From Methanobrevibacter sp. TLL-48-HuF1 (GTDB taxonomy: Archaea; Methanobacteriota; Methanobacteria; Methanobacteriales; Methanobacteriaceae), in the NCBI RefSeq assembly GCF_023617305.1, contig NZ_CP081485.1, forward strand, positions 1,230,501 through 1,294,500: 64,000 nucleotides of DNA, written 5' to 3'. The notes under the pieces were generated by a model. That model did no database searches, was not told the DNA's origin, and saw only the letters and a program-made list of their open reading frames with translations. Shown piece by piece: positions 1 to 7,967 of the stretch (the first letter of the stretch is position 1; every line of letters begins with the position of its first letter). Both the position numbers and the translations under genes were made by a program.

Positions 1-286
1 CAACATTAAACATTTCTAATGCATATCCGAATGCTAAAAGGATTATACCTATTGCAAATATTCCTAATGGTTTTTTTGACTGTTCTACATTTGCTTCTTT
101 ATCAATATTTTCTAATAAATCTGCTTCACATGCACATCCTGGACCATGATCATGTCCACAGCAGTCATCTCCGTCATGATGGTGGTGATGTTCGTGGTGG
201 TCGTGGCCACAGCAGTCATCTTCATCATGGTGATGATGATGTTCTTCTGAATGGTCATGTTTATGTGCAGCATGGTTAGTTTGCAT
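1..286 (-). CDS. His-rich N-terminus of a metal transporter (partial)
   Basis: The gene runs off the left edge, so only the first 95 residues are visible. They start MQTNHAAHKHDH and contain two dense His clusters, each followed by Asp-Asp-Cys-Cys-Gly-His-Asp-His, then a Cys-Ala-Cys, a short acidic linker and the first hydrophobic helix (about residues 72-95). This looks like a metal-binding tail before a membrane domain. The start codon at 284-286 overlaps the end of the upstream ArsR gene by 11 bases, so the two are one operon. A soft-metal P-type ATPase or another cation exporter fits this pairing, but the family-defining part lies outside the window. Inference: zinc, cadmium, nickel or copper export under ArsR control. 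Confidence 0.7.
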   Translation of the reverse strand, partial: MQTNHAAHKHDHSEEHHHHHDEDDCCGHDHHEHHHHHDGDDCCGHDHGPGCACEADLLENIDKEANVEQSKKPLGIFAIGIILLAFGYALEMFNV

Positions 287-626
287 ATTCTTCGCCTTCT
301 TTAAGGATATTGAGTATCTCTTCATCAATTAAAGAATAGAATATTTGTTTATTTTCTTTTCTAAATTTAACAATGTTACTATTTCTTAAGTGTCTTAATT
401 GATGTGATATACTAGATTGGCTCATATCAAGAAGTAATGATAGCTCACAAACACATAATTCATCATATTGGAGTGCTAAAATAATCTTTACTCTGTTAGC
501 ATCTCCTAATATTTTAAAAAGATTACATGTTTTTAGAACAATATCATCATCTTTCATTTTATGAGCAATATCATCAACAATATCTGTTCTGATACTTTTG
601 ATTTCACATACATCATTTGAACTCAT
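276..626 (-). CDS. ArsR/SmtB-family metal-sensing repressor
   Basis: A 116-residue winged-helix protein. The recognition region reads ELCVCELS (about residues 56-63), the Cys-x-Cys metal box of the ArsR/CadC branch, followed by the HTH around MSQSSISHQLRHLR. Additional Cys residues at positions 7 and 34 could join the metal site. Family knowledge: these proteins repress efflux genes and leave DNA when metal binds. It is the first gene of a two-gene operon with the His-rich transporter. A palindrome and a direct repeat overlap its start codon, and a TATA-like box lies about 28 bases upstream of the ATG. This suggests a leaderless, self-repressed transcript. The metal specificity cannot be read from the sequence. 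Confidence 0.92.
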   Translation of the reverse strand: MSSNDVCEIKSIRTDIVDDIAHKMKDDDIVLKTCNLFKILGDANRVKIILALQYDELCVCELSLLLDMSQSSISHQLRHLRNSNIVKFRKENKQIFYSLIDEEILNILKEGEEYAN

Positions 627-654
627 ATGAACATATATTCATATGAACATATAT
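625..654 (-). promoter_or_regulatory. Probable ArsR operator overlapping start codon
   Basis: The palindrome ATATGAA-N6-TTCATAT occupies 625-644. The same half-site is repeated directly, ATATGAACATATAT at 625-638 and again at 641-654, a 16-base period. A TATA-like stretch (CTTTATATATG on the minus strand, about 649-659) overlaps the second copy. Bound repressor would cover both the TATA box and the start codon. That it is the ArsR site is inferred from position and symmetry. Confidence 0.7.
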
Positions 655-733
655 AAAGTTTTTGTTTGCCTCAATAATTAATTTTTTTAAAGAAAGCTAT
701 CGCTAAATGATTGTAAATTAGTTAAAAAAAATA

Positions 734-807
734 CGGACTTGGAGGGATTTGAACCCTCGATCTTAAGATTAGGAGTCTTACGCCCTTCCAGACTAGGCTA
801 CAAGCCC
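734..807 (-). tRNA. tRNA-Arg (anticodon CCT)
   Basis: A full cloverleaf can be folded: acceptor GGGCTTG/CAAGTCC, D-stem GCC/GGC, anticodon stem TAAGA/TCTTA with loop CTCCTAA, T-arm GAGGG-TTCAAAT-CCCTC, discriminator G. The anticodon CCT reads AGG. No CCA is encoded. Position 3:70 of the acceptor stem is a G:U wobble. It is the second gene of a tandem pair with tRNA-Arg(TCT), 58 bases apart. Confidence 0.95.
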
Positions 808-865
808 ATGTTAAAATATTATTTAATAAGTTCTGTATTTTTAAAAAAAGATTTTATAAGAAATA

Positions 866-939
866 CGGACCCGCCGGGATTTGAACCCGGGGTCTTCGGA
901 TTAGAAGTCCGACGCCCTATCCAGCTAGGCTACGGGCCC
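866..939 (-). tRNA. tRNA-Arg (anticodon TCT)
   Basis: Cloverleaf: acceptor GGGCCCG/CGGGTCC, anticodon stem TCGGA/TCCGA with loop CTTCTAA, T-arm CCGGG-TTCAAAT-CCCGG, discriminator G. The anticodon TCT reads AGA. It shares the G3:U70 wobble pair with the neighbouring tRNA-Arg(CCT). It is promoter-proximal in the pair. Confidence 0.96.
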
Positions 940-986
940 TTATATACAACAATACTAAATTTTGTATGTTTTAGTATTTATAGTTA

Positions 987-999
987 ACTATATTTAAAG
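987..999 (-). promoter_or_regulatory. TATA box for the tRNA-Arg pair
   Basis: On the minus strand this reads CTTTAAATATAGT and lies about 54 bases before the mature 5' end of tRNA-Arg(TCT). The same spacing (52-58 bases) and a similar box precede the initiator tRNA and tRNA-Trp genes in this window, which supports the call. Confidence 0.55.
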
Positions 1000-1053
1000 C
1001 TATTATTTTAAAATTGAAAATTTTTAAAAAATAAAATAAGGAGGATAATTTAA

Positions 1054-1587
1054 TTATCCTCTTCCAATAACCGCACCAGTATTGGCATTTATTTCGATAC
1101 TGTCTACAGTTGCACCGTTTTGATCAAAAATTGGAACATACCAAACAGTTTTGTCTGCAGATAATGTTGGGGTTCCAGCATACCATCCAACTGCTTCAAT
1201 ATTTTGATTTGCTATTGATTTCGCTTCACCTGAAGTTATTTTTGGAGTGCTTGGGGTAGGTGAAGGTGTAGGATGATGACCTCTTCCAGATCCTGAGCCT
1301 GAGCCTGATCCAGAGCTTGAGCTTGAACCTGATCCAGAACCTGAACTAACACCACTTCCACTACCTGTTCCTGTTCCTCCATTTCCGCTTCCATGACTGT
1401 TGGTACTTTGGGAATCATGGTGTGTTGTGTTGTTTCCAATACCATTGCCAGAATCACCACTACCGGAGTCTACACTATTTAAATTACTGAAAACCGGATT
1501 TTCACTATTAGTTATTCCATAAGCAGCAACTCCAGCAGCAATACATATAACAATTATGATAGAAATTATTATATTTGATTTATCCAA
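1054..1587 (-). CDS. Membrane-anchored Gly/Ser-rich protein with PepSY-like domain
   Basis: A 177-residue protein with three parts. Residues about 6-24 form one hydrophobic helix (signal anchor or uncleaved signal). Residues about 40-105 are a low-complexity linker of Ser-Gly repeats. Residues about 115-177 resemble a PepSY domain, with the features ITSGEAKSIA, a central VWYVPIF and DSIEINANTGAVIGRG. PepSY domains are usually extracytoplasmic. The start is TTG at 1585-1587, behind a strong GGAGGT. The linker probably spans the cell wall. The gene stands alone between the tRNA-Arg pair and the divergent frh operon. Its exact role is unknown; a protease-inhibitor-like function is only a family-based guess. 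Confidence 0.8.
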   Translation of the reverse strand: MDKSNIIISIIIVICIAAGVAAYGITNSENPVFSNLNSVDSGSGDSGNGIGNNTTHHDSQSTNSHGSGNGGTGTGSGSGVSSGSGSGSSSSSGSGSGSGSGRGHHPTPSPTPSTPKITSGEAKSIANQNIEAVGWYAGTPTLSADKTVWYVPIFDQNGATVDSIEINANTGAVIGRG

Positions 1588-1851
1588 GGTATTACCTCCA
1601 TTTTTAATTAATAAAATTGTAATTAACTTTAAATAGAATGTACTATTTTTTTTACAATAATATATTATTAGGTTAATTTAACTTATAAATTTAATCCATA
1701 TTATTAATTATTTTACTTCATTTAATAAAAATTTATATTATAGTATATATACTTTTCTATTTATTATACAAACTATATTATATATATGAATATTGGTTAT
1801 AAATATTAAATGTTAGTTTCTAATTATTTTTTGAAAAGAGAGGTGACACAT

Positions 1852-3069
1852 TTGAAAGACAGAATAGTTATATCCCCAACATCTCGTCAAGAGGGTCATG
1901 CGGAACTTGTCATGGAAGTCGATGATGAAGGGATTGTTACAAAAGGTAGATATTTAAGTATCACTCCAGTTAGGGGTTTAGAAAAAATGGTTGCAGGTAA
2001 AAATCCTGAAACAGCTCCTGTTTTATGTCAAAGGATTTGTGGTGTCTGCCCAATACCACACACTTTAGCTTCTGTAGAAGCTGTCGACCATTCATTAGAT
2101 ATCGAAGTTCCTAAAGCAGGAAAATTATTAAGGGAAGCTACTTTGGCTGCTCACAGTGTTAACAGTGCTGCAATTCATCATTTTTTAATTGCACCTGATT
2201 TTGTACCTGAAGAAGATTTCACTACTGCAGTTAAAAGTGTATCTGCTGTTAGGAAAAATGTGCAATATGTAGTTGATATGCTTGCTGGTGAAGGTATTCA
2301 CCCATCTGATATTAGGATAGGTGGTATGGCTAGAAATATTACTTCAGCTACAAAAGACAAATTAATTGATAGATTAAAAGCTTTTAAACCTGATTTTGAA
2401 AAACATGTGGAATTAATGAAATCATTCATTGCTGCAAGAGAACTTCCTGAAGGTTTAGGTGTTGTTGATGTACCACTTTTAGCATCTAGTCCATCATATG
2501 GTAATCTTGATGAATTTGATTATGATAATTTCTCAGAAGTTTTACCAGAAGCTTGGTATGATGATCCTGAAATAGGTAAAAAAGCATGTACAACCATTCC
2601 TTTAATTAATGGTAAAAACGTTGAAACAGGTCCTAGAGCAAGAATGGAAAAATTCAACGGATTTAAAGACAAAGGTGTAGTTGCTCAACATGTAGCTAGA
2701 GCTGAGGAAATGTTAAATAATTATAATTTAACTATTGATCTTCTTGAACAAATTGATACTTCTGCTCCAGCTAGAGCTGATTATGATGATAGAGGAACTG
2801 GTAAATTAGGTATTGGTGTAATTGAAGGACCTAGGGGTACTAATGTACACATGGCTACTGTTAAAGATAGTAAAATCCAATTCTATTCAGCTATTGTACC
2901 AACTACCTGGAATATTCCAACAATGGGACCAGCTACTGAAGGTTTCCATCACGAATTTGGTGCAGATGTTATCAGAGCTTATGACCCATGTTTATCATGT
3001 GCAACTCATGTAATGGTAGTTGATGATGAGGATAAAAGCATACTTAAAAACGATATGGTGAGAATATAA
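1852..3069 (+). CDS. frhA: Coenzyme F420-reducing [NiFe] hydrogenase, large subunit
   Basis: FrhA carries the Ni-Fe site that oxidises H2 to reduce F420 for methanogenesis. The two Cys pairs that bind nickel are visible: RICGVCP (C63, C66) and DPCLSCATH (C380, C383). After the final His386 there is a 19-residue tail, which the family removes by endoproteolysis during maturation; the next gene, frhD, encodes the likely protease. An ATG at 1810 would add 14 residues, but TTG at 1852 has AGAGGTGA just upstream and gives a 405-residue protein, the usual FrhA length, so I use it. It is the first gene of frhADGB and has a long AT-rich upstream region. Confidence 0.95.
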   Translation: MKDRIVISPTSRQEGHAELVMEVDDEGIVTKGRYLSITPVRGLEKMVAGKNPETAPVLCQRICGVCPIPHTLASVEAVDHSLDIEVPKAGKLLREATLAAHSVNSAAIHHFLIAPDFVPEEDFTTAVKSVSAVRKNVQYVVDMLAGEGIHPSDIRIGGMARNITSATKDKLIDRLKAFKPDFEKHVELMKSFIAARELPEGLGVVDVPLLASSPSYGNLDEFDYDNFSEVLPEAWYDDPEIGKKACTTIPLINGKNVETGPRARMEKFNGFKDKGVVAQHVARAEEMLNNYNLTIDLLEQIDTSAPARADYDDRGTGKLGIGVIEGPRGTNVHMATVKDSKIQFYSAIVPTTWNIPTMGPATEGFHHEFGADVIRAYDPCLSCATHVMVVDDEDKSILKNDMVRI

Positions 3070-3088
3070 GGAGCTAGGAGGAAATTAT

Positions 3089-3562
3089 ATGCCTTATCAT
3101 GCAGAGACAATCGTAGTGGGATGCGGAAATATTTTATTTAAAGATGATGGTTTTGGACCATTGGTGATTCATAAATTGGAAGAATATTTCGAAGACAAAG
3201 AAATGCCTGACGAAGTTATGTTTATTGATGCTGGAACAGGAGCAACACACTTTATTTTTTCTCTTCCTGATGAATATTGGAAAAAAGTTATTGTAATTGA
3301 TGTTGTTGAGTTTGATGCAGAACCTGGGACTGTTAAAGTATTTAGCCCTTATGACATGCCTAGAGGAAAATATGAAAATGTTCATTCCTGGCCTGTTGAA
3401 GAGCCTCTTCACGACCTTGCTAAAGATTGTGAAGTGATTATTGTTGGATGCAAACCTCAAGAGATTTCCTCTCCTGATGTTGAAATGGGTTTAACTGAAC
3501 CTGTTGAAAAGGCAATTCCTGAAGCTATGGATATTATTTTAAAAGAAATCGGGGTAAAATAA
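3089..3562 (+). CDS. frhD: F420-reducing hydrogenase maturation protease
   Basis: This 157-residue protein belongs to the HyaD/HycI family of hydrogenase endopeptidases, which bind the nickel of the precursor large subunit and cut its C-terminal tail. The N-terminal motif [16 protein letters not shown] and the acidic region [13 protein letters not shown] match the family; the acidic residues near D19-D20 and D50 are candidate nickel ligands. AGGAGG precedes the ATG. The stop codon overlaps the frhG start by one base (TAATG), so the two are probably translationally coupled. The substrate is almost certainly the adjacent FrhA. Confidence 0.94.
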   Translation: MPYHAETIVVGCGNILFKDDGFGPLVIHKLEEYFEDKEMPDEVMFIDAGTGATHFIFSLPDEYWKKVIVIDVVEFDAEPGTVKVFSPYDMPRGKYENVHSWPVEEPLHDLAKDCEVIIVGCKPQEISSPDVEMGLTEPVEKAIPEAMDIILKEIGVK

Positions 3563-4392
3563 TGTTTGATAAAATTAGAAAAGCTTTTGGTGGTTCTGAA
3601 AAACCTAAAGCAGAAACCAAACAAAAAATAGAATCTGCTCCTGAAGTTGAAGAAACAGCAGCTCCTGTAGCAGAAACCAAAAAAGAAACAGCAACCAACA
3701 AACCACGTATAGGTTACATTCACTTAAGTGGTTGTACTGGAGATGGTATGTCCTTAACTGAAAACTATGACATTTTAGATGTTGTACTTACAGATATGGT
3801 AGATATTGTTTATGGTCAAACTTTAGTTGACTTATGGGAAATGCCAGAAATGGACTTATGTTTAATTGAAGGTTCTGTATGTTTGCAAGATGAACACAGT
3901 GTACATGAGCTTTTAGAAGCTAGAGAAAAATCTAATCTGATTTGTGCATTTGGTTCTTGTGCTCTTAATGGTTGTTTTACAACTTATGCTCGTGGAGGAC
4001 AACAAGCTCAACCTAAACATGAATCTTTCTTACCAGTTAGTTCATTAGTAAAAGTAGATGTAGCACTTCCAGGTTGTCCAGTATCTCCTGAAATGATTGC
4101 AAAAACTGTTGTTGCATTATGTAATGGTGATATGGAATACTTACAACCAGCACTTGATTTAGCAACTTGTGCTACTGCATGCGGTTGTGATGTATTAAAT
4201 AACATTATCCGTCAAGGATTATGTAGCGGCTGTGGAAGTTGTGCTCTTGCATGTCAAACTAGAGCTATAGATATGGTTGAAGGCAGACCGACTATTAATA
4301 CTGACAGATGTATTAAATGTGGTTCTTGTTACACAATGTGTCCAAGATCATGGTTACCTTTAACACAAATTAAAAAGGATACAGGACTTTAG
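3562..4392 (+). CDS. frhG: F420-reducing hydrogenase, small subunit with ferredoxin domain
   Basis: FrhG (276 residues) relays electrons from the Ni-Fe site of FrhA to FrhB through iron-sulfur clusters. Residues about 1-47 are a Lys/Glu/Ala-rich, probably disordered extension. The hydrogenase small-subunit core then starts at [13 protein letters not shown]. Further cluster Cys residues are in [19 protein letters not shown] and [10 protein letters not shown]-terminal 2x[4Fe-4S] ferredoxin domain follows, with [11 protein letters not shown] and [12 protein letters not shown]. The gene sits between frhD and frhB and is co-transcribed. Confidence 0.95.
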   Translation: MFDKIRKAFGGSEKPKAETKQKIESAPEVEETAAPVAETKKETATNKPRIGYIHLSGCTGDGMSLTENYDILDVVLTDMVDIVYGQTLVDLWEMPEMDLCLIEGSVCLQDEHSVHELLEAREKSNLICAFGSCALNGCFTTYARGGQQAQPKHESFLPVSSLVKVDVALPGCPVSPEMIAKTVVALCNGDMEYLQPALDLATCATACGCDVLNNIIRQGLCSGCGSCALACQTRAIDMVEGRPTINTDRCIKCGSCYTMCPRSWLPLTQIKKDTGL

Positions 4393-4404
4393 GAGGAGTT
4401 GATT

Positions 4405-5262
4405 ATGGTATTAGGTACTTATAAAGAAGCTGTAGCAGCTAGATCCACTGATAAAAGAATTCAGGAAGTAGCTCAAGACGGTGGTATTGCTTCTGCATTA
4501 CTTATTTATGCATTAGAAAATAATATTATTGAAGGTGCTGTTGTAGCTGGAGACCCAGGTGATGACTGGGTTCCTGTTCCAGAAATAGCTACCACTGCTG
4601 ATGAAGTTCTTGCAGCTGCCGGAACTAAATATTCAATGTCTCCTAATGTATGGGGAATAAAAGAAGCAGCACGTCAATATGGTATTGAATCAATTGGAAC
4701 TGTTGTTACTCCTTGTCAAATGCAGGGTATTAGAAAAATGCAAGCATATCCATTTTCCACAAGATTTATTGCTGATAAAATTAACTTATTAATTGGTATC
4801 TTTTGTATGGAAAACTTCCCAATGGCTTCATTAGATACTTTTACTAAAGGTTTAATGGATGTTGATTTGGATAAAGTAACAAAAATGGATATTGGAAAAG
4901 GAAAATTCTGGATATACACCGAAGGTAGTGATGAACCTCAAGGTATTCCAATTAAATCCACTCATGGATATGAACAAGCAGGATGTAATGTCTGTAATGA
5001 TTATGTTTGTGAATTTGCAGATATTTCAACAGGATCTGTTGGTGCTCCAGATGGATGGTCTACTGTATTAACCAGAACTGGTGCAGGTGTAGATGTTTTT
5101 TCAGCTGCAGTAGATGCTGGTTTAATTGAAACAAAACCTATGGATGATGTAAAACCTGGTCTTGGTTTACTTGAAAAATTAGCTAAAGGTAAAAAAGACA
5201 AAGGTAAAAAAGAAATAGAAAGAAGAGCAAAAATGGGAGTTATGACTCCTACTTATTACTAA
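4405..5262 (+). CDS. frhB: F420-reducing hydrogenase, F420/FAD-binding beta subunit
   Basis: FrhB (285 residues) holds FAD and one [4Fe-4S] cluster and reduces F420. Recognisable family segments are the N-terminal [40 protein letters not shown], the Cys-containing GIFCMENFP, and [20 protein letters not shown] at 4399 is in frame, but it lies inside the GGAGGAG ribosome-binding site. ATG at 4405 is spaced correctly and is chosen. It is the last gene of frhADGB. A Lys-rich stretch near the C-terminus (about residues 259-270) is unremarkable. T-rich terminator sequence follows immediately. Confidence 0.95.
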   Translation: MVLGTYKEAVAARSTDKRIQEVAQDGGIASALLIYALENNIIEGAVVAGDPGDDWVPVPEIATTADEVLAAAGTKYSMSPNVWGIKEAARQYGIESIGTVVTPCQMQGIRKMQAYPFSTRFIADKINLLIGIFCMENFPMASLDTFTKGLMDVDLDKVTKMDIGKGKFWIYTEGSDEPQGIPIKSTHGYEQAGCNVCNDYVCEFADISTGSVGAPDGWSTVLTRTGAGVDVFSAAVDAGLIETKPMDDVKPGLGLLEKLAKGKKDKGKKEIERRAKMGVMTPTYY

Positions 5263-5293
5263 ATCTTCTTTTTATTTTTTATTTTTTTTTATA
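5263..5293 (+). terminator. T-rich terminator after frhB
   Basis: Directly after the frhB stop there are runs of T (CTTCTTTTTATTTTTTATTTTTT), typical of archaeal oligo-T termination. The convergent map gene ends at 5289, so both operons end in the same short stretch. Confidence 0.65.
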
Positions 5294-6209
5294 AAGTTGT
5301 AACTGTACAACCTTCTTTTTCAACAATTACTGTGTGTTCTTTCTGACTTACAAGGCAGCCTGTTTTTTCTTTAAGTGGATGGTATGGATAAATGGCCATT
5401 GCTTCAGATAATTGTTTTAAAGATGCATTTAATCTGTTTTCTTTAAATTCTTCTGTTAACCATCTTCCGGAAAATGGTAAATACTGATAATTGTGTTTAA
5501 TATGAGTTAATACATTTTTTGTGTGTTTTAATCTAAACGGTTTGTTAGCTAAGAAAGAATAAATGTATGTTCCTGGAGCATCATTTACAAATCCTATTCC
5601 GTCAGTTGCAAATGGTTCAATAGCTACTGCCTGACCTTCTTCCAGGATTGTTTCATCATGGTTGTCTATATTCGGAACTGAAATTCCTGCATGTAGGTTG
5701 TATTGTTCTAAACTGTGTCCTGTAAGATTAGCTATTGGATTTAACTTATATTCGTTTATAGCTTCTTCAACAGCAGCACCAATTTCTCCAACACTTACTC
5801 CTGCTCTAACAGTACTTATGGCTGCATCCAGTCCTGCTGCAGATGCTTCAATAATGTCCTGCCTTAAATTTATTTCATCCTGGCTAAAACGTTCATCTAA
5901 ATTTTTACCCGGTGCCATTACTGTAATAGCTGAATCTGCAATATATCCGTCAATTTCAGTACCTAAATCTAATTTAACTAAATCTCCGGCATAAATCATT
6001 GTTTCATCATTTAATGGAGATGTATAATGTGCAGCTACTTCATTTATTGATACATTACATGGAAATGAAATACCTGCTCCCTGTTTAATAGTTTCATTTT
6101 CTACAAATTCAACTAAATCAAGTACTAATGTTCCTTCTTTAATCATTTTTGAGGCTTCTTTTCTTATTTTGGAAAGAATTTTACCTGCTTTTAAATAAGA
6201 ATCAATCAT
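5289..6209 (-). CDS. map: Methionine aminopeptidase, type II
   Basis: A 306-residue archaeal type 2 methionine aminopeptidase, which removes initiator Met when the second residue is small. The pita-bread fold landmarks are present: the His in AAHYTSPLND, the metal Asp residues in LDLGTEIDGYIADSAI, the His in NLTGHSLEQYNLHAG, the Glu in AIEPFATDGIG, and a final Glu near the C-terminus in HTVIVEKEG. It is a single gene, convergent with frhB and divergent from the coiled-coil membrane gene at 6301, with an AT-rich 90-bp gap that holds both promoters. Confidence 0.95.
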   Translation of the reverse strand: MIDSYLKAGKILSKIRKEASKMIKEGTLVLDLVEFVENETIKQGAGISFPCNVSINEVAAHYTSPLNDETMIYAGDLVKLDLGTEIDGYIADSAITVMAPGKNLDERFSQDEINLRQDIIEASAAGLDAAISTVRAGVSVGEIGAAVEEAINEYKLNPIANLTGHSLEQYNLHAGISVPNIDNHDETILEEGQAVAIEPFATDGIGFVNDAPGTYIYSFLANKPFRLKHTKNVLTHIKHNYQYLPFSGRWLTEEFKENRLNASLKQLSEAMAIYPYHPLKEKTGCLVSQKEHTVIVEKEGCTVTTL

Positions 6210-6300
6210 CTTAACAAACCTTTCTTTAATTATTATAATAATATTTATATACTTTATTTTATATTAATTATTAATATACTAAATTAATATGGAGGCAATT

Positions 6301-6702
6301 ATGGATATTCCAACAATACCTGACCAACTTTTTATTTTAATTATTTTAATTATAATAGCTTTTGTTGTGATTATTGTTGCTGCTCAATGGAAAAGTGTTG
6401 CTAAATCTAAAGCTTCTATAGTACTTCTTGAAAAAGAGATAGAACTTAAGAAGATGTCAATGGTTGAAAAAGATATTGAATCTAAACGTTTAATGGATAA
6501 TCCAATTCCATTACCGCAAGAGCAACAAGACAGCCTTTCAGCTATAAGACAATCAACAACACAAGTGAGAAGTGAAGTTGGTTACTTACACAGTGAAATT
6601 AATGAACGTTTAGCTCGCCTGGAAGCACAAACAGAACAGAAAAAACTAGAAAAAATGCTTAAAGAAATCGAAGTTAAAGAAGCTAAACTCAAAAAACAAT
6701 AA
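6301..6702 (+). CDS. Membrane-anchored coiled-coil protein, unknown function
   Basis: Residues about 10-29 form one hydrophobic helix (LFILIILIIIAFVVIIVAAQ), and the rest (about 35-133) is charged and predicted helical or coiled coil, ending in Lys/Glu heptads. An ATG at 6289 is in frame, but GGAGG at 6291-6295 makes ATG 6301 the likely start (133 residues). I do not recognise a family. The next gene (6712) has the same plan, a single N-terminal helix plus coiled coil, and starts 9 bases after this stop, so the two may form a membrane-tethered complex (inference). Confidence 0.75.
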   Translation: MDIPTIPDQLFILIILIIIAFVVIIVAAQWKSVAKSKASIVLLEKEIELKKMSMVEKDIESKRLMDNPIPLPQEQQDSLSAIRQSTTQVRSEVGYLHSEINERLARLEAQTEQKKLEKMLKEIEVKEAKLKKQ

Positions 6703-6711
6703 GGTGATATT

Positions 6712-7239
6712 ATGAGTCCTATTGATGTTGTTGCAATTGTAATTTTAATAGTAGCTATTTTAGTTTTAGTTTATTATTATCTGCAAAATAATCCAGCATC
6801 TGTTCAGAAGTTACGCACTTATGTTCCAACTACTGCAGATCCGCATATGGGTGAAATATTACAAAATGATTCTGACTATGATGATTTATCTAGGGAAAAA
6901 GACACTGTTGAAGAGTCTAAAGAGGAAGAATCAATGAGTAAAAGAATTAAAATTAAATTAAGTGATATTGATATGTCTGGATTAAATACTGATGCATTTT
7001 CTAATAAAATTGATGCTTTTTTAGATGAAAAAAGTGAAGAATTAATTCAAAGTTGGTCTTTAGCTACTACTAATGATTTAAAAGACCTTGAAGACAGATT
7101 TGATAAAACAACTCAATCTGTTGATGATTTGGAAAAAAGCTTTAAAAAATTTAAAAAATCTTCTAAAGCTTTTCAAAAAGAGACTGAGAAAAAATTAGAA
7201 GAAATTGACAAAAGAATTGAAAGTTTGGAAGATAATTAA
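6712..7239 (+). CDS. Membrane-anchored coiled-coil protein, unknown function
   Basis: A 175-residue protein: one N-terminal transmembrane helix (about residues 5-24), a proline- and Asp-rich linker (about 26-70), a Lys-rich patch, then long amphipathic helices (about 85-175) with coiled-coil-like heptads. The start ATG follows AAGGTGAT. It forms a two-gene operon with the gene at 6301. No enzymatic motif is visible. The plan resembles membrane-tethered scaffold proteins, but no function can be assigned. Confidence 0.75.
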   Translation: MSPIDVVAIVILIVAILVLVYYYLQNNPASVQKLRTYVPTTADPHMGEILQNDSDYDDLSREKDTVEESKEEESMSKRIKIKLSDIDMSGLNTDAFSNKIDAFLDEKSEELIQSWSLATTNDLKDLEDRFDKTTQSVDDLEKSFKKFKKSSKAFQKETEKKLEEIDKRIESLEDN

Positions 7240-7267
7240 TCATTATCTTCATCTTATTTTTATAGAA

Positions 7268-7280
7268 ACATTTATATAGT
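7268..7280 (+). promoter_or_regulatory. Promoter box of the initiator tRNA-RNase P RNA unit
   Basis: ACATTTATATAGT is identical to boxes before the tRNA cluster (57048-57060) and tRNA-Trp (58082-58094). It lies about 58 bases before the mature tRNA 5' end, which implies a leader of about 30 bases. Confidence 0.7.
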
Positions 7281-7332
7281 TTATTTCATAGACTATATAT
7301 TGTAGTTTTAAATTACTACCTTTTTATTATAT

Positions 7333-7407
<75 letters not shown>

Positions 7408-7419
7408 CTTTTTATAAAT

Positions 7420-7706
7420 ATGGCAAGTTAAAGACAGCTGTTGGTTTTTTAACTAAGGAAACTCCGCCCATCGTTACAGACTATGGCGTTGAAAAACGTA
7501 TACTGAGAGGTATGACTCTGGAGCAGAAACGACACGTCTTTTAATGGTTGACTATGATATTTAATTGAGGACATTGAAAGAATCGGTGAAACGGCCATTC
7601 CATAGGATGCAAGAACAAAAAATGCTGATGACTACTGTAAGAGGCAAAAGTAGTTCGCTAAGATGAATGCTGTTAAACAGAAGGTGGGTTACTCTTAACA
7701 TGCCAT
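7420..7706 (+). ncRNA. rnpB: RNase P RNA
   Basis: This is the catalytic RNA that removes tRNA 5' leaders. The two ends pair as helix P1 (ATGGCAAGTTAA with TTAACATGCCAT). Conserved elements appear in order: GGAAACTCCGCCC (7457-7469), GCAGAAACGAC, GGTGAAACGGCC, TTCGCTAAGATGAATG, and ACAGAAGGTGGGTTAC near the 3' end. The length of about 287 nt is slightly short for archaea but acceptable. The ends are set by P1 and may be off by a few bases. T-rich sequence follows. Confidence 0.92.
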
Positions 7707-7735
7707 TAATATTTATTTTTAGTTTTTTTTATTTG
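7707..7735 (+). terminator. T-rich terminator after RNase P RNA
   Basis: After P1 the sequence becomes T-rich (TATTTATTTTTAGTTTTTTTTATTT), an oligo-T archaeal terminator. From here to 7967 I see only AT-rich DNA that should hold the promoter of the next gene. Confidence 0.6.
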
Positions 7736-7967
7736 GATGAAATTTGATTTAATCTTTTTTTAGCTATTTTTTTATTTTATGTATGAATTATTAACATTTT
7801 TTAATAATCTTTAAGATAATTTATAAATTAATTTTCATTTTATTGTTTTTTAGTTATTCAAAATTTTAGCAAGTTTTATATATTGTAAAGTATTATTTAC
7901 AATTATAGTAATTTATAATAATATTGCTATACTTTTAAAATAATTAATTGGAACAGGGGGTGAAAAG

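Noticed and set aside
19-279. Open frame on the plus strand with many His residues
   Set aside because: It is the reverse of the His-rich metal transporter gene on the minus strand, which has a proper start and operon context.
739-987. Open frame across the tRNA-Arg pair (repeating GFEP motifs)
   Set aside because: The repeated motif comes from translating tRNA T-arms. The region is two tRNA genes.
1236-1460. Second minus-strand frame inside the Ser/Gly-rich gene
   Set aside because: It is a shifted reading of the repetitive linker and lacks a start signal.
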